Both the position numbers and the translations under genes were made by a program. Under the pieces are notes generated by a model, which saw only the letters and a program-made list of their open reading frames with translations, was not told the origin of the DNA and searched no databases. Of a stretch of 64,000 nt of DNA, positions 34,901 to 44,509 are shown one piece after another. Every line of letters starts with the position of its first letter. The first letter of the stretch is position 1. Source of the DNA: Singulisphaera sp. GP187 (GTDB lineage Bacteria; Planctomycetota; Planctomycetia; Isosphaerales; Isosphaeraceae); assembly GCF_900129635.1 (NCBI RefSeq), contig NZ_FSRB01000001.1, forward strand, positions 372,001 through 436,000. Direction: 5' to 3'.

Positions 34901-35665
34901 ATGCGTCGTGATATGGACGACACCATCCAAGGTTGGCCGTACGAGCCGGAGCCCGGCGAAGTGATCGCGCGTGAGGTGCGGGCGCGGGACGGCCGGATGG
35001 TCGTCCAGGTCCGGGTCGAACTCGGGGTCCTTCAACTCGAGGTCGGGGGACGCCCCGACGGCACCCGTCCCCATGGCTTCCCCAGCTATCTTGACTACCT
35101 TCGCTATCGCGCCTCGGGGCGTGGCCAGACCGAGGCGGGGAAGACGACCCACTGGACGATGTCGCCCGATCACTGCGCCGAGGCCGACCGCGAGTTCGTC
35201 CAGTTCTATCATCGCCGGGTGGCCTGGCTCTCGCTCCAGCGCTACGACAAGGCGCTTTTGGATGCCGACCACACCCTGGCCCTGATGGATTTCGTCTGCA
35301 AACACGGTATCGACGACGACTATATCGCCTCGCACGAGCGGTTCCGCGGCCTTGTCCTGTTCCACCGGACCCAGGCCGCCGCCGCCCTTGCCCTCGAGCG
35401 GCGCAAGCCGGACGAGGCGATCGACGTGGTTCGCGAAGGGGCCGACCGGCTCACCACGCACCACACTCGATGGTCGGAAGAGCACAGCGACAGCGAAACC
35501 CCCAACCAGCCCCTGATCGAGCAGCTCCGCGTTCTCGAGCAGGAGATCCGCAAGAACTTCGCGGTCGAGAAGACGCTCCGCGAGCAACTCGAAGACGCCG
35601 TCGCCGAGGAAGACTACGAACTCGCCGCCAGGCTCCGCGATCAGATCCGCTTGCGGACGCGCTGA
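34901..35665 (+). CDS. UVR-motif protein
   Basis: 254 residues from ATG 34901 (34913 is an alternative). The C-terminal ~35 residues form a UvrB/UvrC motif: LREQLEDAVAEEDYELAARLRDQIR, a helical hairpin used for UvrB-UvrC and McsA-type contacts. The middle is a helical region (WLSLQRYDKALLDADHTLALMDF) resembling a TPR-like pair, and the N-terminal ~70 residues a small beta domain (WPYEPEPGEVIAREVRARDG). It probably mediates protein interactions; the partner is unknown. Confidence 0.72.
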   Translation: MRRDMDDTIQGWPYEPEPGEVIAREVRARDGRMVVQVRVELGVLQLEVGGRPDGTRPHGFPSYLDYLRYRASGRGQTEAGKTTHWTMSPDHCAEADREFVQFYHRRVAWLSLQRYDKALLDADHTLALMDFVCKHGIDDDYIASHERFRGLVLFHRTQAAAALALERRKPDEAIDVVREGADRLTTHHTRWSEEHSDSETPNQPLIEQLRVLEQEIRKNFAVEKTLREQLEDAVAEEDYELAARLRDQIRLRTR

Positions 35666-35683
35666 GTGAGGGGGGCGATCCGC

Positions 35684-36562
35684 TCAAACCGACCAGACGA
35701 CGTCGGCGGCGGGGAAGATCGGGCCTTCGACGCAGACTCGGCGGAGGTCGGTCGAGCCGTCCGGCTGGCGAATCGGCGCGACGCAACTGAAGCAGGCGCC
35801 GAAGCCGCACGCCATGTGGTTTTCGAGCGACAGGTCGCAAGGAACCTCGTAGCGCTCGACGAGCCGCGACAAGGCCGCGAGCATCGGCGGCGGGCCGCAG
35901 CCGATGACCTTCGCCGGGCGCTCACCGCGCTCGAGCCGCCGCTCCAGGAGATGGGTCACGAAGCCGTGGTGCCCCGCGGTCCCGTCGTCGGTCGCCAGCT
36001 CGACGGCGATGCCGGCTCGCTCAAAGTCGTCGACCCCGGCGGCCAGCGCGGCGGTCCGCACGCCGTAGAGCAAGGTCGCCGAGGAGGCGTACCGCCCGGG
36101 AGAATTTGGACTCGCCGGTTCGGCCGCTCCGAAAGGCGCGCGGCCGAGCCACCATTTCCCGAGTGCCAGGAAGGGGGTTTGGCCGATCCCGCCGGCCACG
36201 AAGATCACGGGCCCCTCGGGAGGAGGCCCGAAGCCGTGTCCCAACGGACCCCAAACGGTGACGCGGTCGCCCGCCCGAAGCGCGGCGAGTGCCGCGGTTC
36301 CGCGACCGATCACCAGATAAACCAGATCCACCGCCGTTGCGGTTCCGCTCGCGTCGCGAGCCACGTCATAGACGGCGAACGGCCGGCCCATGAGCGGGTC
36401 GGATCCGCGCGTGCCTCGGATCATCAAGAACTGACCGGGAAGAATCACCCGGGCCATCTCGGGATCGTCGAGCCGGATCCGGAACGTCTCATGTGCGACC
36501 GTGACGTTTTCAAGCACCGTCACGGTCCGCTGGGCCACACACGCCGGGGCAACCGCTTCCAA
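35684..36562 (-). CDS. pyrK: Dihydroorotate dehydrogenase electron-transfer subunit PyrK
   Basis: 292 residues. FAD-binding LPGQFLMIRG...DPLMGRPFAVYD, NAD-binding FVAGGIGQTPFLALGK and VIGCGPPPML, then the C-terminal [2Fe-2S] cluster ligands CGFGACFSC...RVCVEGP. PyrK passes electrons from dihydroorotate dehydrogenase B (PyrD) to NAD+ in pyrimidine synthesis. pyrD is not in the window. It lies tail to tail with the UVR-motif gene. Confidence 0.88.
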   Translation of the reverse strand: MEAVAPACVAQRTVTVLENVTVAHETFRIRLDDPEMARVILPGQFLMIRGTRGSDPLMGRPFAVYDVARDASGTATAVDLVYLVIGRGTAALAALRAGDRVTVWGPLGHGFGPPPEGPVIFVAGGIGQTPFLALGKWWLGRAPFGAAEPASPNSPGRYASSATLLYGVRTAALAAGVDDFERAGIAVELATDDGTAGHHGFVTHLLERRLERGERPAKVIGCGPPPMLAALSRLVERYEVPCDLSLENHMACGFGACFSCVAPIRQPDGSTDLRRVCVEGPIFPAADVVWSV

Positions 36563-36720
36563 AGTCCTGACCCTCGATTCCGAGTCCGACTTGCGTCGGT
36601 TGATGTCATTCTGTTGAGAATTGATGGCCGACGTGGGATCGCCGGTGGATCCGGGAGACTTGCTCCTGGATCCACCGGCGATTCAGAGGATCAACCATCC
36701 GGCTTCTCGCCCGAACCGGC

Positions 36721-38667
36721 TCATTCGTCGCCAGGCAGTTTCGGCTTAGGCTGTCGCGGGCCGAGCGCCGAACGCGGGGGGCGCCGCTTGATGATGTGCG
36801 GCTTCTCACGCGGCTGCGGCGGGCCCTCACGCTTCGGCAAGCCTTCCATCCCGATGATCCGCCGGGGGGGCGGCTCATTGCTGGGCGGCTTGCTCCGGCC
36901 CGTCTTCTTCGGTGCTCCTCCGCTCGTCGGCCGGCGCTGGGAAGAAGGAGGTCCACCCCCCGGGCGCGGCGGCCGTGACCCCGAGGAGGAAGAGGCCCCA
37001 TAAGCCGGCCGTCCCGACCCCGATCCGGGGCCCGATTCCGACCGACGTTGCGAAGGCGGCGGTCCATCCGGGCGCGGGGGTCGCGACTCATAGCCACCCG
37101 ATTCCGACCGACGCTGCGAAGGCGGCGGTCCATCCGGGCGCGGGGGCCGTGAATCATAGCCACCCGAGTCCGGCCGTCCCGACCCTGATCCCGAGGACGA
37201 GCGCCGCTGAGGAAGCGGTCCATCCTGACGCGGCGACCGTGGTCCCGAGGACGAAGCTCCGTAGGCGGGTCGTCCCGTTCCGGAGAACGGTCCGCGCTGC
37301 GAGGGAGGCGGTCCATCCGGTCGCGGCGGCCGTGACCCCGAAGACGAAGCTCCGTAGGCGGGTCGCCCCGTTCCTGAGAACGGTCCACGCTGGGACGGCG
37401 GCGGTCCATCCGGCCGTGGTGGCCGCGAGCCCGAAGCCCCGTAAGCGGGTCGTCCCGTTCCGGAGAACGGTCCGCGCTGCGAAGGGGGCGGTCCATCGGG
37501 GCGCGGTGGCCTCGAACCATAGCCGCCGCCACCGCCGGAGTCGGGCCGTCCCGATCCTGAACCGAACGACGGACGACGTGGTCCACCACCCGCCTGATCG
37601 CGCGGGCCCTGCGAGTACGATGATCGCTGAGGTCCACCCGAGGAGGGCGGTCCTTCTCTCCGCCCTTGCGGCGGTCGGGATCCATATCCTCCCGCGTTGA
37701 AATCGCCCGAGTCCCGGTCGCGCCGCGGTTCCGGGCCGTCCGAGGGCCTGCCACGGCCCGGAGACTGCTGGGGTGGTCGCCGACTATTGCTCTGGAATCG
37801 CGTGGGGGCCATGGCCTGGCCCGAGGCGATCCGGTGGAGCATCTCGACTTCATTCTGCGAGAGCGGGCGATATTCGCCGAATGCGAGGCCCTTGAGCGTG
37901 ATGGGGCCGACCGCGATCCGGGTCAGGGACATGACCTTGTGCCCGAGTTGCGCCAACATCCGGCGCACCTCGCGATTCTTCCCTTCGGCGAGGACGATCT
38001 CGAGGATCGTCGACTGCCCCTTCTTGCCGACCACGCGAACGCGTCGGGCGCGGACCTTGCCTTCCGCCAGCCAGACTCCGTCGATCAGCTTGTCGAGCAC
38101 CTCGCGTTCGGGGCTTCCGGCCACGATAACGCGGTAGAGCTTCTCGACGCCGAACTTGGGGTGCGCCAACTTATTGGCGAGCTCGCCGTCGTTGGTCAGG
38201 AGAATCAGCCCCGTGCTCATCTCGTCGAGGCGGCCGACGGTATAGACGCGCTGGGGCATCTCGGGAAGGATGTCGACCACCCGGGGGCGGCCGGCCGGGT
38301 CGTTATTGGTGGAGACGTACCCCTTGGGCTTGGAGACCGCGTAATAGACCATCCGCTCGAGATGGATGGTCTGACCGTCGACGGCGATCTTGGCCTGCCG
38401 CGCGTCCACCTTGGTTCCGAGCTCTTTGACGACTTGACCGTCAACCGTCACCCGCCCTTGGCGGATGACATCCTCGCAGGCGCGTCGCGAGCCGATTCCG
38501 GCGTGCGCGAGAATTTTTTGCAGTCGCTCCACACCCGCCGGCGTTTCCTGCCCCTCAGCTCGGGGATTGGGAGACTGCCTCTGTTGCGGGGGACGACCGG
38601 CCCTTGGTCTGCGATCTGGACCGTTGTTTCCCCGTTCTTCCGGCCGTGGGGGCCGTCGATTGGCCAT
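36721..38667 (-). CDS. RluB-type pseudouridine synthase with a long repetitive Pro/Arg/Gly/Ser tail
   Basis: 648 residues, where RluB/RsuA relatives have ~250-300. A short basic leader is followed by an S4 domain (VERLQKILAHAGIGSRRACE), then the catalytic block VYTVGRLDEMSTGLILLTND with the nucleophilic Asp, and KNREVRRMLAQLGHKVMSL. From about residue 295 the protein becomes a low-complexity tail with at least five imperfect copies of a unit like SRPPRPDGPPPSQR-GPFSGTGRPAYGAS. It modifies 23S (or 16S) rRNA; the tail may bind RNA or drive condensation, by analogy with other R/G-rich tails. Confidence 0.88.
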   Translation of the reverse strand: MANRRPPRPEERGNNGPDRRPRAGRPPQQRQSPNPRAEGQETPAGVERLQKILAHAGIGSRRACEDVIRQGRVTVDGQVVKELGTKVDARQAKIAVDGQTIHLERMVYYAVSKPKGYVSTNNDPAGRPRVVDILPEMPQRVYTVGRLDEMSTGLILLTNDGELANKLAHPKFGVEKLYRVIVAGSPEREVLDKLIDGVWLAEGKVRARRVRVVGKKGQSTILEIVLAEGKNREVRRMLAQLGHKVMSLTRIAVGPITLKGLAFGEYRPLSQNEVEMLHRIASGQAMAPTRFQSNSRRPPQQSPGRGRPSDGPEPRRDRDSGDFNAGGYGSRPPQGRREGPPSSGGPQRSSYSQGPRDQAGGGPRRPSFGSGSGRPDSGGGGGYGSRPPRPDGPPPSQRGPFSGTGRPAYGASGSRPPRPDGPPPSQRGPFSGTGRPAYGASSSGSRPPRPDGPPPSQRGPFSGTGRPAYGASSSGPRSPRQDGPLPQRRSSSGSGSGRPDSGGYDSRPPRPDGPPPSQRRSESGGYESRPPRPDGPPPSQRRSESGPGSGSGRPAYGASSSSGSRPPRPGGGPPSSQRRPTSGGAPKKTGRSKPPSNEPPPRRIIGMEGLPKREGPPQPREKPHIIKRRPPRSALGPRQPKPKLPGDE

Positions 38668-38885
38668 GATGATCCGATCCTGAACAGGTTCAGGTCCCGT
38701 GAACTTCGCGCAAAAAAAGACGAACGCTTGAGCGTTCCTTAACCTGTATAATACGCCTCGCCCCGCCCATTTGTCCAGGGATCAGCCGTTGTCGACGCCT
38801 CCTCAAAGAAAAAGGCCCCTCGTTTGCCCGACAAAGGCTTGCGTCCGCGGCCTTGGGAAGTTAATCTAACATCCGTCAGTCACCC

Positions 38886-38958
38886 GGGGCGGTAGCTCAA
38901 TTGGGAGAGTGTCGCGTTCGCAATGCGAAGGTTGAGGGTTCGATCCCCTTCCGCTCCA
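38886..38958 (+). tRNA. tRNA-Ala (CGC)
   Basis: 73 nt. Acceptor GGGGCGG/CCGCTCC with the G3-U70 alanine identity pair, D-arm AGCTCAATTGGGAGAGT, anticodon arm TCGCG-TTCGCAA-TGCGA (anticodon CGC), T-arm GAGGG-TTCGATC-CCCTT, discriminator A. Followed by a strong terminator. Confidence 0.95.
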
Positions 38959-38970
38959 CTGACTCGATCA

Positions 38971-39002
38971 AAAGCCACTTGCGATTCTTCGCAAGTGGCT
39001 TT
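38971..39002 (+). terminator. Terminator of tRNA-Ala
   Basis: aaagccacttgcg-attctt-cgcaagtggcttt, a 13-bp stem followed by tttttatt: a textbook rho-independent terminator. Confidence 0.93.
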
Positions 39003-39040
39003 TTTTTATTGGCTGCGATCTTCAAACCGCGTGACTTGCC

Positions 39041-39484
39041 ATGCCACGGATCGATCAGCTCGATGCGCCGAGCCCGACCGAGCGGGAGGCGATCCTGGCC
39101 CCGCTCGACGCCTTCAGCCGGGCGCAGGGTTTCATCTGGCAGCCGGAACCGTTGACGCTCGTGTTGCGCGACGACGAGGGCCGGATCGTGGGAGGGGCGA
39201 TCGGCGAGACCAACTGGGGCTGGCTTCATCTGACCGTCCTCGCGGTGTCGCAAGACCTTCGCGGCCAAGGTTGGGGGAGTCGCTTGGTTCGGGAGATGGA
39301 GCGGCTCGCGCGGGACCGAGGTTGCCATCATGTCTGGGTCGACACGTTCAGCTTTCAGGCTCGCCCCTTTTACGAGCGGCTCGGGTTTACGGTTTTCGGT
39401 ACGTTGCCCAATTATCCCGCCAGGCAGGAGCGATACTTTCTCTCCAAGCCGCTCGAACGGTCGGAAGAGCGAGACAGACCCTGA
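39041..39484 (+). CDS. GNAT-family N-acetyltransferase
   Basis: 147 residues. LHLTVLAVSQDLRGQGWGSR is the acetyl-CoA-binding motif A (RGQGxG), followed by LVREMERLARDRGCHHVWVD and the C-terminal FYERLGFTVFGTLPNY. Its acceptor is unknown. A 324-bp stretch covering codon ~42 to just past the stop is duplicated at 47675-47998 with about 14 differences. This copy is complete and presumably the original. Confidence 0.88.
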   Translation: MPRIDQLDAPSPTEREAILAPLDAFSRAQGFIWQPEPLTLVLRDDEGRIVGGAIGETNWGWLHLTVLAVSQDLRGQGWGSRLVREMERLARDRGCHHVWVDTFSFQARPFYERLGFTVFGTLPNYPARQERYFLSKPLERSEERDRP

Positions 39485-39607
39485 GAGCCGCCGCCTCGCC
39501 GCCGCGGAGAAACTCATATATTTGCATGGCGTCGACTTTGTGAATCCCGATGCGATGGCCTGGAAATCGCTGGGTCGCGGGATGATGATACTCCGGACGC
39601 GTTACAG

Positions 39608-39655
39608 TCGATGAGCCGAGAGCATCGGTGAGGTCGCCACGATCGGGTGGGGTCA
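39608..39655. repeat. 48-bp direct repeat, left copy
   Basis: tcgatgagccgagagcatcg followed by gtgaggtcgccacgatcgggtgggg. A near-identical copy (3 mismatches) lies in the same orientation at 55264-55311. Together they bracket the accessory region and the helicase gene. Confidence 0.7.
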
Positions 39656-39765
39656 GACGTCGTGGCCAGGCACTTCAGCAGGGTAGGTTGGGACGTTTAG
39701 GAAGGTTGTCGCTCGGCTTTCTGAACTGAATGGGCTATCCACACTCCCTACTTTGCACAGTTTAG

Positions 39766-39990
39766 GTGCCTGGCCCATGGGCTTCCCCGTGGGCCTCCGT
39801 CAGCAAGCTCCGCTTCGTGCCCAACTTGCGCCGGTCGGTCGGGTTCGTAACGGTCCGCTCGCCACCCAGCGGGGTTTTGGTCATCGCCCCGTCCATCGCC
39901 AGCGAGGACCAGTCCAGCCCCTTCAAGGCGTTGTCCTCCAGTAGCCCTTCGACTCAGAGGGTGACGAATACGCCCGCCGCTGTTCACTCT
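39766..39990 (-). pseudogene. IS5-type transposase relic, middle part
   Basis: The minus strand encodes LAMDGAMTKTPLGGERTVTN then PTDRRKLGTKRSLLTEAHGE, the DDE core region ('DGAMTKAPLGGE.T..NPTDR.K.GTKRSLL') of IS5-family transposases. It is cut at 39990 by the IS630 element, and its own 3' part is missing beyond ~39766. The N-terminal part is found on the other side of IS630. Confidence 0.78.
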
Positions 39991-39992
39991 TA

Positions 39993-41240
39993 AGTGGTGC
40001 ATCCGCCAAGTCAGCTGACACATGGGACGATCGCAATTCCCGGCTGGCGGCGCTGTCGGTGGCGCCGCCTCCGGCCCCAGATGAAGGGGTGCCGGTGCTG
40101 GATCCAGTAGGCGGTGGACGCCGCCACCGCCTCGCAAATCTCCTCCCAGGTCTCGAACCGAAGCCCCTTCAAGGCCAGCGACTGGAGCACCTTCCATCAC
40201 GATTCGATCAGGTTCAGGTACGCCGCGTACTTCGGTTGAAATACGAACTCCCAACGCGGGTGCTCCAAGGCGAACAGCAGTACGTCCAGGGCCTGATGCG
40301 TCGAGAGATTGTCAACCACGACATACACGCGACTCACCTCGGCAGGAATCCAGGCCTTGGCCCGCTCCAGGAAGTCGACCCAGGTCGCGGTGCTGCGACC
40401 GGTATAGGGGTGGGTCAAGGCTTCCCCGGTCGCCGGTCGGAACGCTCCGAAGATGTAGCCCTTGCCACGGCGGCCATAGTCAATCTCTTGTCGGGCCCGC
40501 TCACGGACGGGGAGGGGCTGCGTTTCGGTCGTCACCGGGAGTTCGGCGTGGACGAGTTGCTCGCCGGGGAAGCTCTTGGCCGACTCGGGTCCCATCTCGT
40601 CGAGGCAGACGACGACGGAGCCTTCCGGCGGCTTGGTGTAGAGCGTCTCCAGAGCCCCCTTTTTGGGCGAACTCGGGGTCCACACGCTTGCCGAACCAGG
40701 TCTCCTGATGGTGCCATCGCAGCCCTTCTGCCACCAAGATCTCGCCGATCCGGCTGCGTTTGATCGGGATTCCCAGCTGCTCCTTGAAGTAGGCCCGGAG
40801 CCGATCGAGAGTCCAGCAGGCGAAGGGCAACCCGAGGCGATGGGGGGCGGTCATAGCGGTGGCGATGAGCTTGGCCCGGTGGTCGGCGGTGTAGGTCGGG
40901 GGCCGTCCCGAGCGGGGCTGATCCTCCAATCCGCCGGCCCCCTGGTCATTGAAGCGACGGATCCAGGTGTAGACGGTGGGGCGTGAGATCCCTAACTGGC
41001 GGGCCACTGCGCTGGGCCGTTGCCCTGCCGCAATGGGCAACAAGATCTGGGCCCGCACGACCGAACGGGCGGGGGCGGTGCGCGAGGCGGCCAGTTGCTC
41101 AAGCGTCAGAAGTTCCTCGGCAGTCAATTTCCGAAGTGCGAGTTTGGCGGATGTCATGGGTGTATGCCCCCTCTGGCACGCAGGCTAAACCCTTTCTACG
41201 CTCAGCCAAAGGCGTCAGTTCACTTGCCGGATGCACCACT
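39993..41240 (-). mobile_element. IS630-family element inserted in an IS5-type relic
   Basis: 1,248 bp bounded by TA at 39991-39992 and 41241-41242, the target duplication expected for IS630/Tc1-mariner elements. The ends agtggtgcatccgccaagt and acttgccggatgcaccact are inverted. It carries a single broken transposase gene. Confidence 0.85.
40011..41157 (-). pseudogene. IS630-family transposase, frameshifted and with a nonsense codon
   Basis: The N-terminal frame (from ATG 41157) gives two helix-turn-helix units (RPSAVARQLGISRPTVYTWI) and ends FAQKGG. From ~40680 another frame continues GALETLYTKPPEGSVVVCLD with the DDE core (LDEMG, VYVVVDNLSTH). A TGA at 40197 replaces the Trp in the family's usual 'NLIEPWWK', after which the same frame runs on as WKVLQSLALKGLRFETWEEI to a stop at 40011. 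One indel in the A5G5 run and one nonsense change, so the element is no longer autonomous. Confidence 0.85.
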
Positions 41241-41242
41241 TA

Positions 41243-41489
41243 GAACCGGAGGTGGGCCGAACTGCTCGAGCAGATGCCGGTGACGTTCAGGGCGTTCCAC
41301 TGGCAACCGGTGCGAAGGACGAAGAAGATCGCGTCCAGAACCTGGCGTTCATTGACCCGGTGTATGGCACCCCACGCGGTGCGGCGGCAACAGCGACTCG
41401 ATCCGCCCCAAGAGGGTGTCGGGGATGCGCTATGGATTATCGAGGACGGGGACGGCAGGCAACTTCAAGGCGGCCCGGACCTTGGGCAT
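41243..41489 (-). pseudogene. IS5-type transposase relic, N-terminal part
   Basis: From ATG 41489: MPKVRAALKLPAVPVLDNP, an in-frame TAG, then RIPDTLLGRIESLLPPHRVG, a frameshift, and VNERQVLDAIFFVLRTGCQW followed by NALNVTGICSSSSAH. This is the standard N-terminus of a large IS5 subgroup. Decayed before or after the IS630 insertion that separates it from 39766-39990. Confidence 0.8.
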
Positions 41490-41752
41490 GATATGATCTC
41501 CTGTGGCAGTCACTATCTCCAGAAAATTCTATAGTTCCGGCCTACCGGATTACGCTCTCAGTCCGAGACCGTAACAGTGAACTGCGGACTTGTACAGGTA
41601 GCGAGGAAGTGGTAGGCTCATATCAATCGCGTGCCTTAACCACGCCACAAGCTGATCCGGGGCCGGTTTGCCGTGCCTCGGCTCGTCGCCCTCGTCCGGA
41701 GGTTAAGGCCCGGATGCGGGCGTTATTGTTCGTGAGTGTTTGGAATTCTCCG
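41490..41752. other. Junction between IS relic and AT-rich island
   Basis: 263 bases without a supported gene. Base composition changes from GC-rich to AT-rich near 41740. No att-like or integrase feature is seen. Confidence 0.4.
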
Positions 41753-44076
41753 ATGAATTATACTAGGCAGGCAGATTGGATAGTGACTGGGCTGCTGCTA
41801 CTGGGGATTCTGGCGGCGCCAGCAATTGCGTTATCTGTCGCTTACGTTTCGATAGGTTATCACGGTTTGCGCGGGGGACTTTGGTAGGTGTGGTAGTGTT
41901 TTTTGTGCAGGTGTTCTCTATTCTTGGCGTCACCTACCTGAACCGTCCGAGGGTTCAAAGTGAGACAAAATTATGGATGTATATGGTTGGGTCGTTGTTG
42001 GCAGGGTTTTCCTTGACAGCATCCGGTTCATTCAAAGAAATGCTTGCTATAGAATTGGTTGGTAGAATGGGAGCATTTGGCTGGAAGTTTCCATCTGTGC
42101 AAGCAAACGAGAGTCTGTTTTTAAATTATGTGTTGTTTTGTTCAGGAATTGTGGCACTTGCGCTGTTTTGGGTATGGAGGCCGCGTCAAGCAATTACCAA
42201 TCCCGTCGGTCGCGATGTTGCAGATAGGGGACGCGACGAGAGGTTGAGTAAGGAGGATTTTCGGAGGGCACTCAGTCGCTACTGTGGATCATTAGTTGAT
42301 TATCTTAATAACTACGATAGAGAGGTGAATTGGTCTGATAGAGATTATAGCCCTCTTGAAGCTGAGGTTGAGACCGAGGTATCTGGGCGTCTCCGGCCCA
42401 AGGTCGTCGTAAACCTAGTGGAGGCTGTGCGCCGGGATCGTGGGTCGCAGACATTTGTAGTCATAGGGGATCCTGGTTCAGGAAAAAGTGTCTCGCTGAG
42501 GAATCTGGTGCGATGTCTTTCCAGTGAGGCTGAACATACTGGGGTGGTTCCAGTCTACGTTAACCTTCGCGAGTTTCCTGCAGGTGTTCAAATTTCCGTG
42601 AATGGGCTAGTGCAATTTGCTCGCGAGTCTGTCCGATTGCAGACTGGCAGGGATGGAGAAGCGTTTTTGAATGGATGGTACGAAGATTTTCGACTAAGAG
42701 GAAAACTGTTCTTTGTTATAGATTCATTTGACGAAATGCCGCAGATACTTGATGCTGACGAGCGAAGTGATGCGCATAAAAATATTTGTTTGCAATTTGA
42801 CCGCTTGTTTACTCAGGAGATTCGGGCTTGTAGAAAAGTTCTTGCCTCTCGCGAATATCGGTCGCCTTTAAATGTGCAGGGGGCTCGGCTTGTGATTCGT
42901 CCTCTGACCGAGAAACAAGTACGTCGCGTGGTAGGCTCGCGAGTGCTAGGACGAGGCTTTGATCCAAACGAATTTGTACGGAGGGTTTTTCGCGAGAGGC
43001 CGGAACTTGCGTCTTTGCTCCGAAATCCATTTACAGCGGAACTTTTGACGGATTTTGCTAGAGACAGGAATGGTGAATTGCCATCATGCATGTTTGATAT
43101 ATTTAATGCTTATGTGAATTCAAGATTAATTAATGATGAGCCGATGTTGATTGAGCGGTCAAATGTTTCTGCCAGCGAAGTTCGGAAAGCGGCTCAGCAA
43201 TTGGCGCTAGCAATCTTTACTGATAATCGTGGTTTGGAAACCAGTGCTGCCTGGGCGGTGACTTTCCTTGACCAAGACTTCGAAGGCCAGGGGCAAAGTC
43301 TAGTAGATGGTTTAAAGTATGCCCGCTTGGCACGTGTAGGAGGGCATGGACGTGTGGCGTTTTCATTTGCCCATCGCCGATTCGCGGAATTCTTCGCAGT
43401 TGAAGCGATGCAGTCATCAGGCAGACCTGCCCCTCTTGAGCAAATACCAACCGACTCCCGTTGGCGTGATGGTCTCGTTATGTATTGCGGTGTCGCTGCG
43501 GAACAGGAACGCGTTCGAGTCGCAGAGTTTTGTTGGGAACGTATCCTTCAGCAATCCCCAGCATTAGCTTCGGGCCAGGTTGAAGAAGCTCGAGAAGCGA
43601 TCCATTGCCTCAGATTTTTAGTGGCCGCATTCCAAAGCGACACTATTCCTGTGGCTAAATTTAATAGTAAGCTAGGGCTTATGTTAAGGAGAATCCTCAA
43701 GAAACAGTCCTTTAGCGGTCATGCACGGCCCAATTGTACATTGGCGTCGAAGTTGGCAGCTGAAGCTATTCCATTGGTAGATGGGCAGAACCAGCAACGG
43801 GCAATTTTGCAAGCCATGGGAAATAGAAGTCTTTGGGTTCAAGAGACGACTGTTGATGCTTGTCGTAATCTTCCTAGCCTTAGCGAAGTGACTGCAAAGT
43901 CGGTTCGTACGTTTTACAGAATGAAGCCGATTTTGGAAAAGGTGCAAAACTTCGCTGACTTGGATTTTGCGCTCAGTCTCTCCGAAGCATTTCGTCCCAT
44001 CCGCCTCGCATACTGGGGTGACATTTTGGAAGGTGTTTTGTTGGCTCTTATTGCTATTGTCTTGACCATTGCGATC
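41753..44076 (+). pseudogene. TM-NACHT NTPase, 5' half of an IS-split gene
   Basis: AT-rich gene. From ATG 41753 (MNYTRQADWIVTGLLLLGIL) one frame gives a first TM helix and stops at 41887. The next frame, open from 41776, continues with further TM helices (TLVGVVVFFVQVFSIL, LNYVLFCSGIVALALFWVW). A -1 shift in the ggggg at ~41871 would join them. The NACHT/STAND NTPase follows: VVIGDPGSGKSVSLRNLV (Walker A, ~residue 232 of the long frame), LFFVIDSFDEMP (Walker B), LLRNPFTAELLTDF and a winged-helix-like FSFAHRRFAEFFA. A helical region precedes another TM segment (LEGVLLALIAIVLTIAI), where an IS interrupts at codon Ile 44074. The present frame runs on into IS sequence to a stop at 44145. Confidence 0.82.
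44069..44076. repeat. Target-site duplication, left copy
   Basis: ttgcgatc, repeated at 46318-46325 on the other side of the IS1634-type element. Confidence 0.75.
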
Positions 44077-44327
44077 ATACGTTCCGCACATCTCGCCTGC
44101 AATTTCTCGGAATTTTCACCTCCTGCTATTTCTGGCATACGCTGATGTATTGGCTCCCGCGACCCGCTCCTTCCATGATCTCCGCCACTGACTTGCTCAC
44201 ATCACGCCTCCTCGTCCCGCCAACCCATCGTGATCGTTCCCCATCGATTCTTCGCTTGTTTCCCATGCAAGGCAATGTCCCAACCGTTCCCTGCCTCCTT
44301 TCGGAGTCAAACTTGAGGATTCGCTTT

Positions 44328-44360
44328 TGACGTAAGTCTTGCGGGCCTAGACTTACGTCA
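44328..44360. promoter_or_regulatory. Hairpin in the IS1634 leader
   Basis: tgacgtaagtc / gacttacgtca, a perfect 11-bp inverted repeat with an 11-base loop, about 150 bases ahead of the transposase. It could stop read-through from the interrupted NACHT gene or bind the transposase. Confidence 0.55.
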
Positions 44361-44509
44361 AGGCGTAATTATTTCTGCAAGTCAACAAAATTTTCCACCT
44401 TGACCCGCTCGACTCTCGGACAATCATGCCGACGGGAATCACAACCCGACGCCTGTCGCCAATCGCGGGCATGTCGAGGACGATTTGATCCCTCTCGAGG
44501 CCATGGTCC

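Noticed and set aside
37000..37560. Repeats in the 36.7-37.8 kb stretch as a CRISPR array
   Set aside because: Units are contiguous, in frame and encode the Pro/Arg/Gly/Ser tail of the pseudouridine synthase; there are no unique spacers.
38971..39002. tRNA-Ala 3' region as an attachment site for the NACHT island
   Set aside because: No copy of the tRNA 3' end or its terminator was found at the other side of the island, and no integrase gene is present; the GNAT duplication is the actual boundary repeat.
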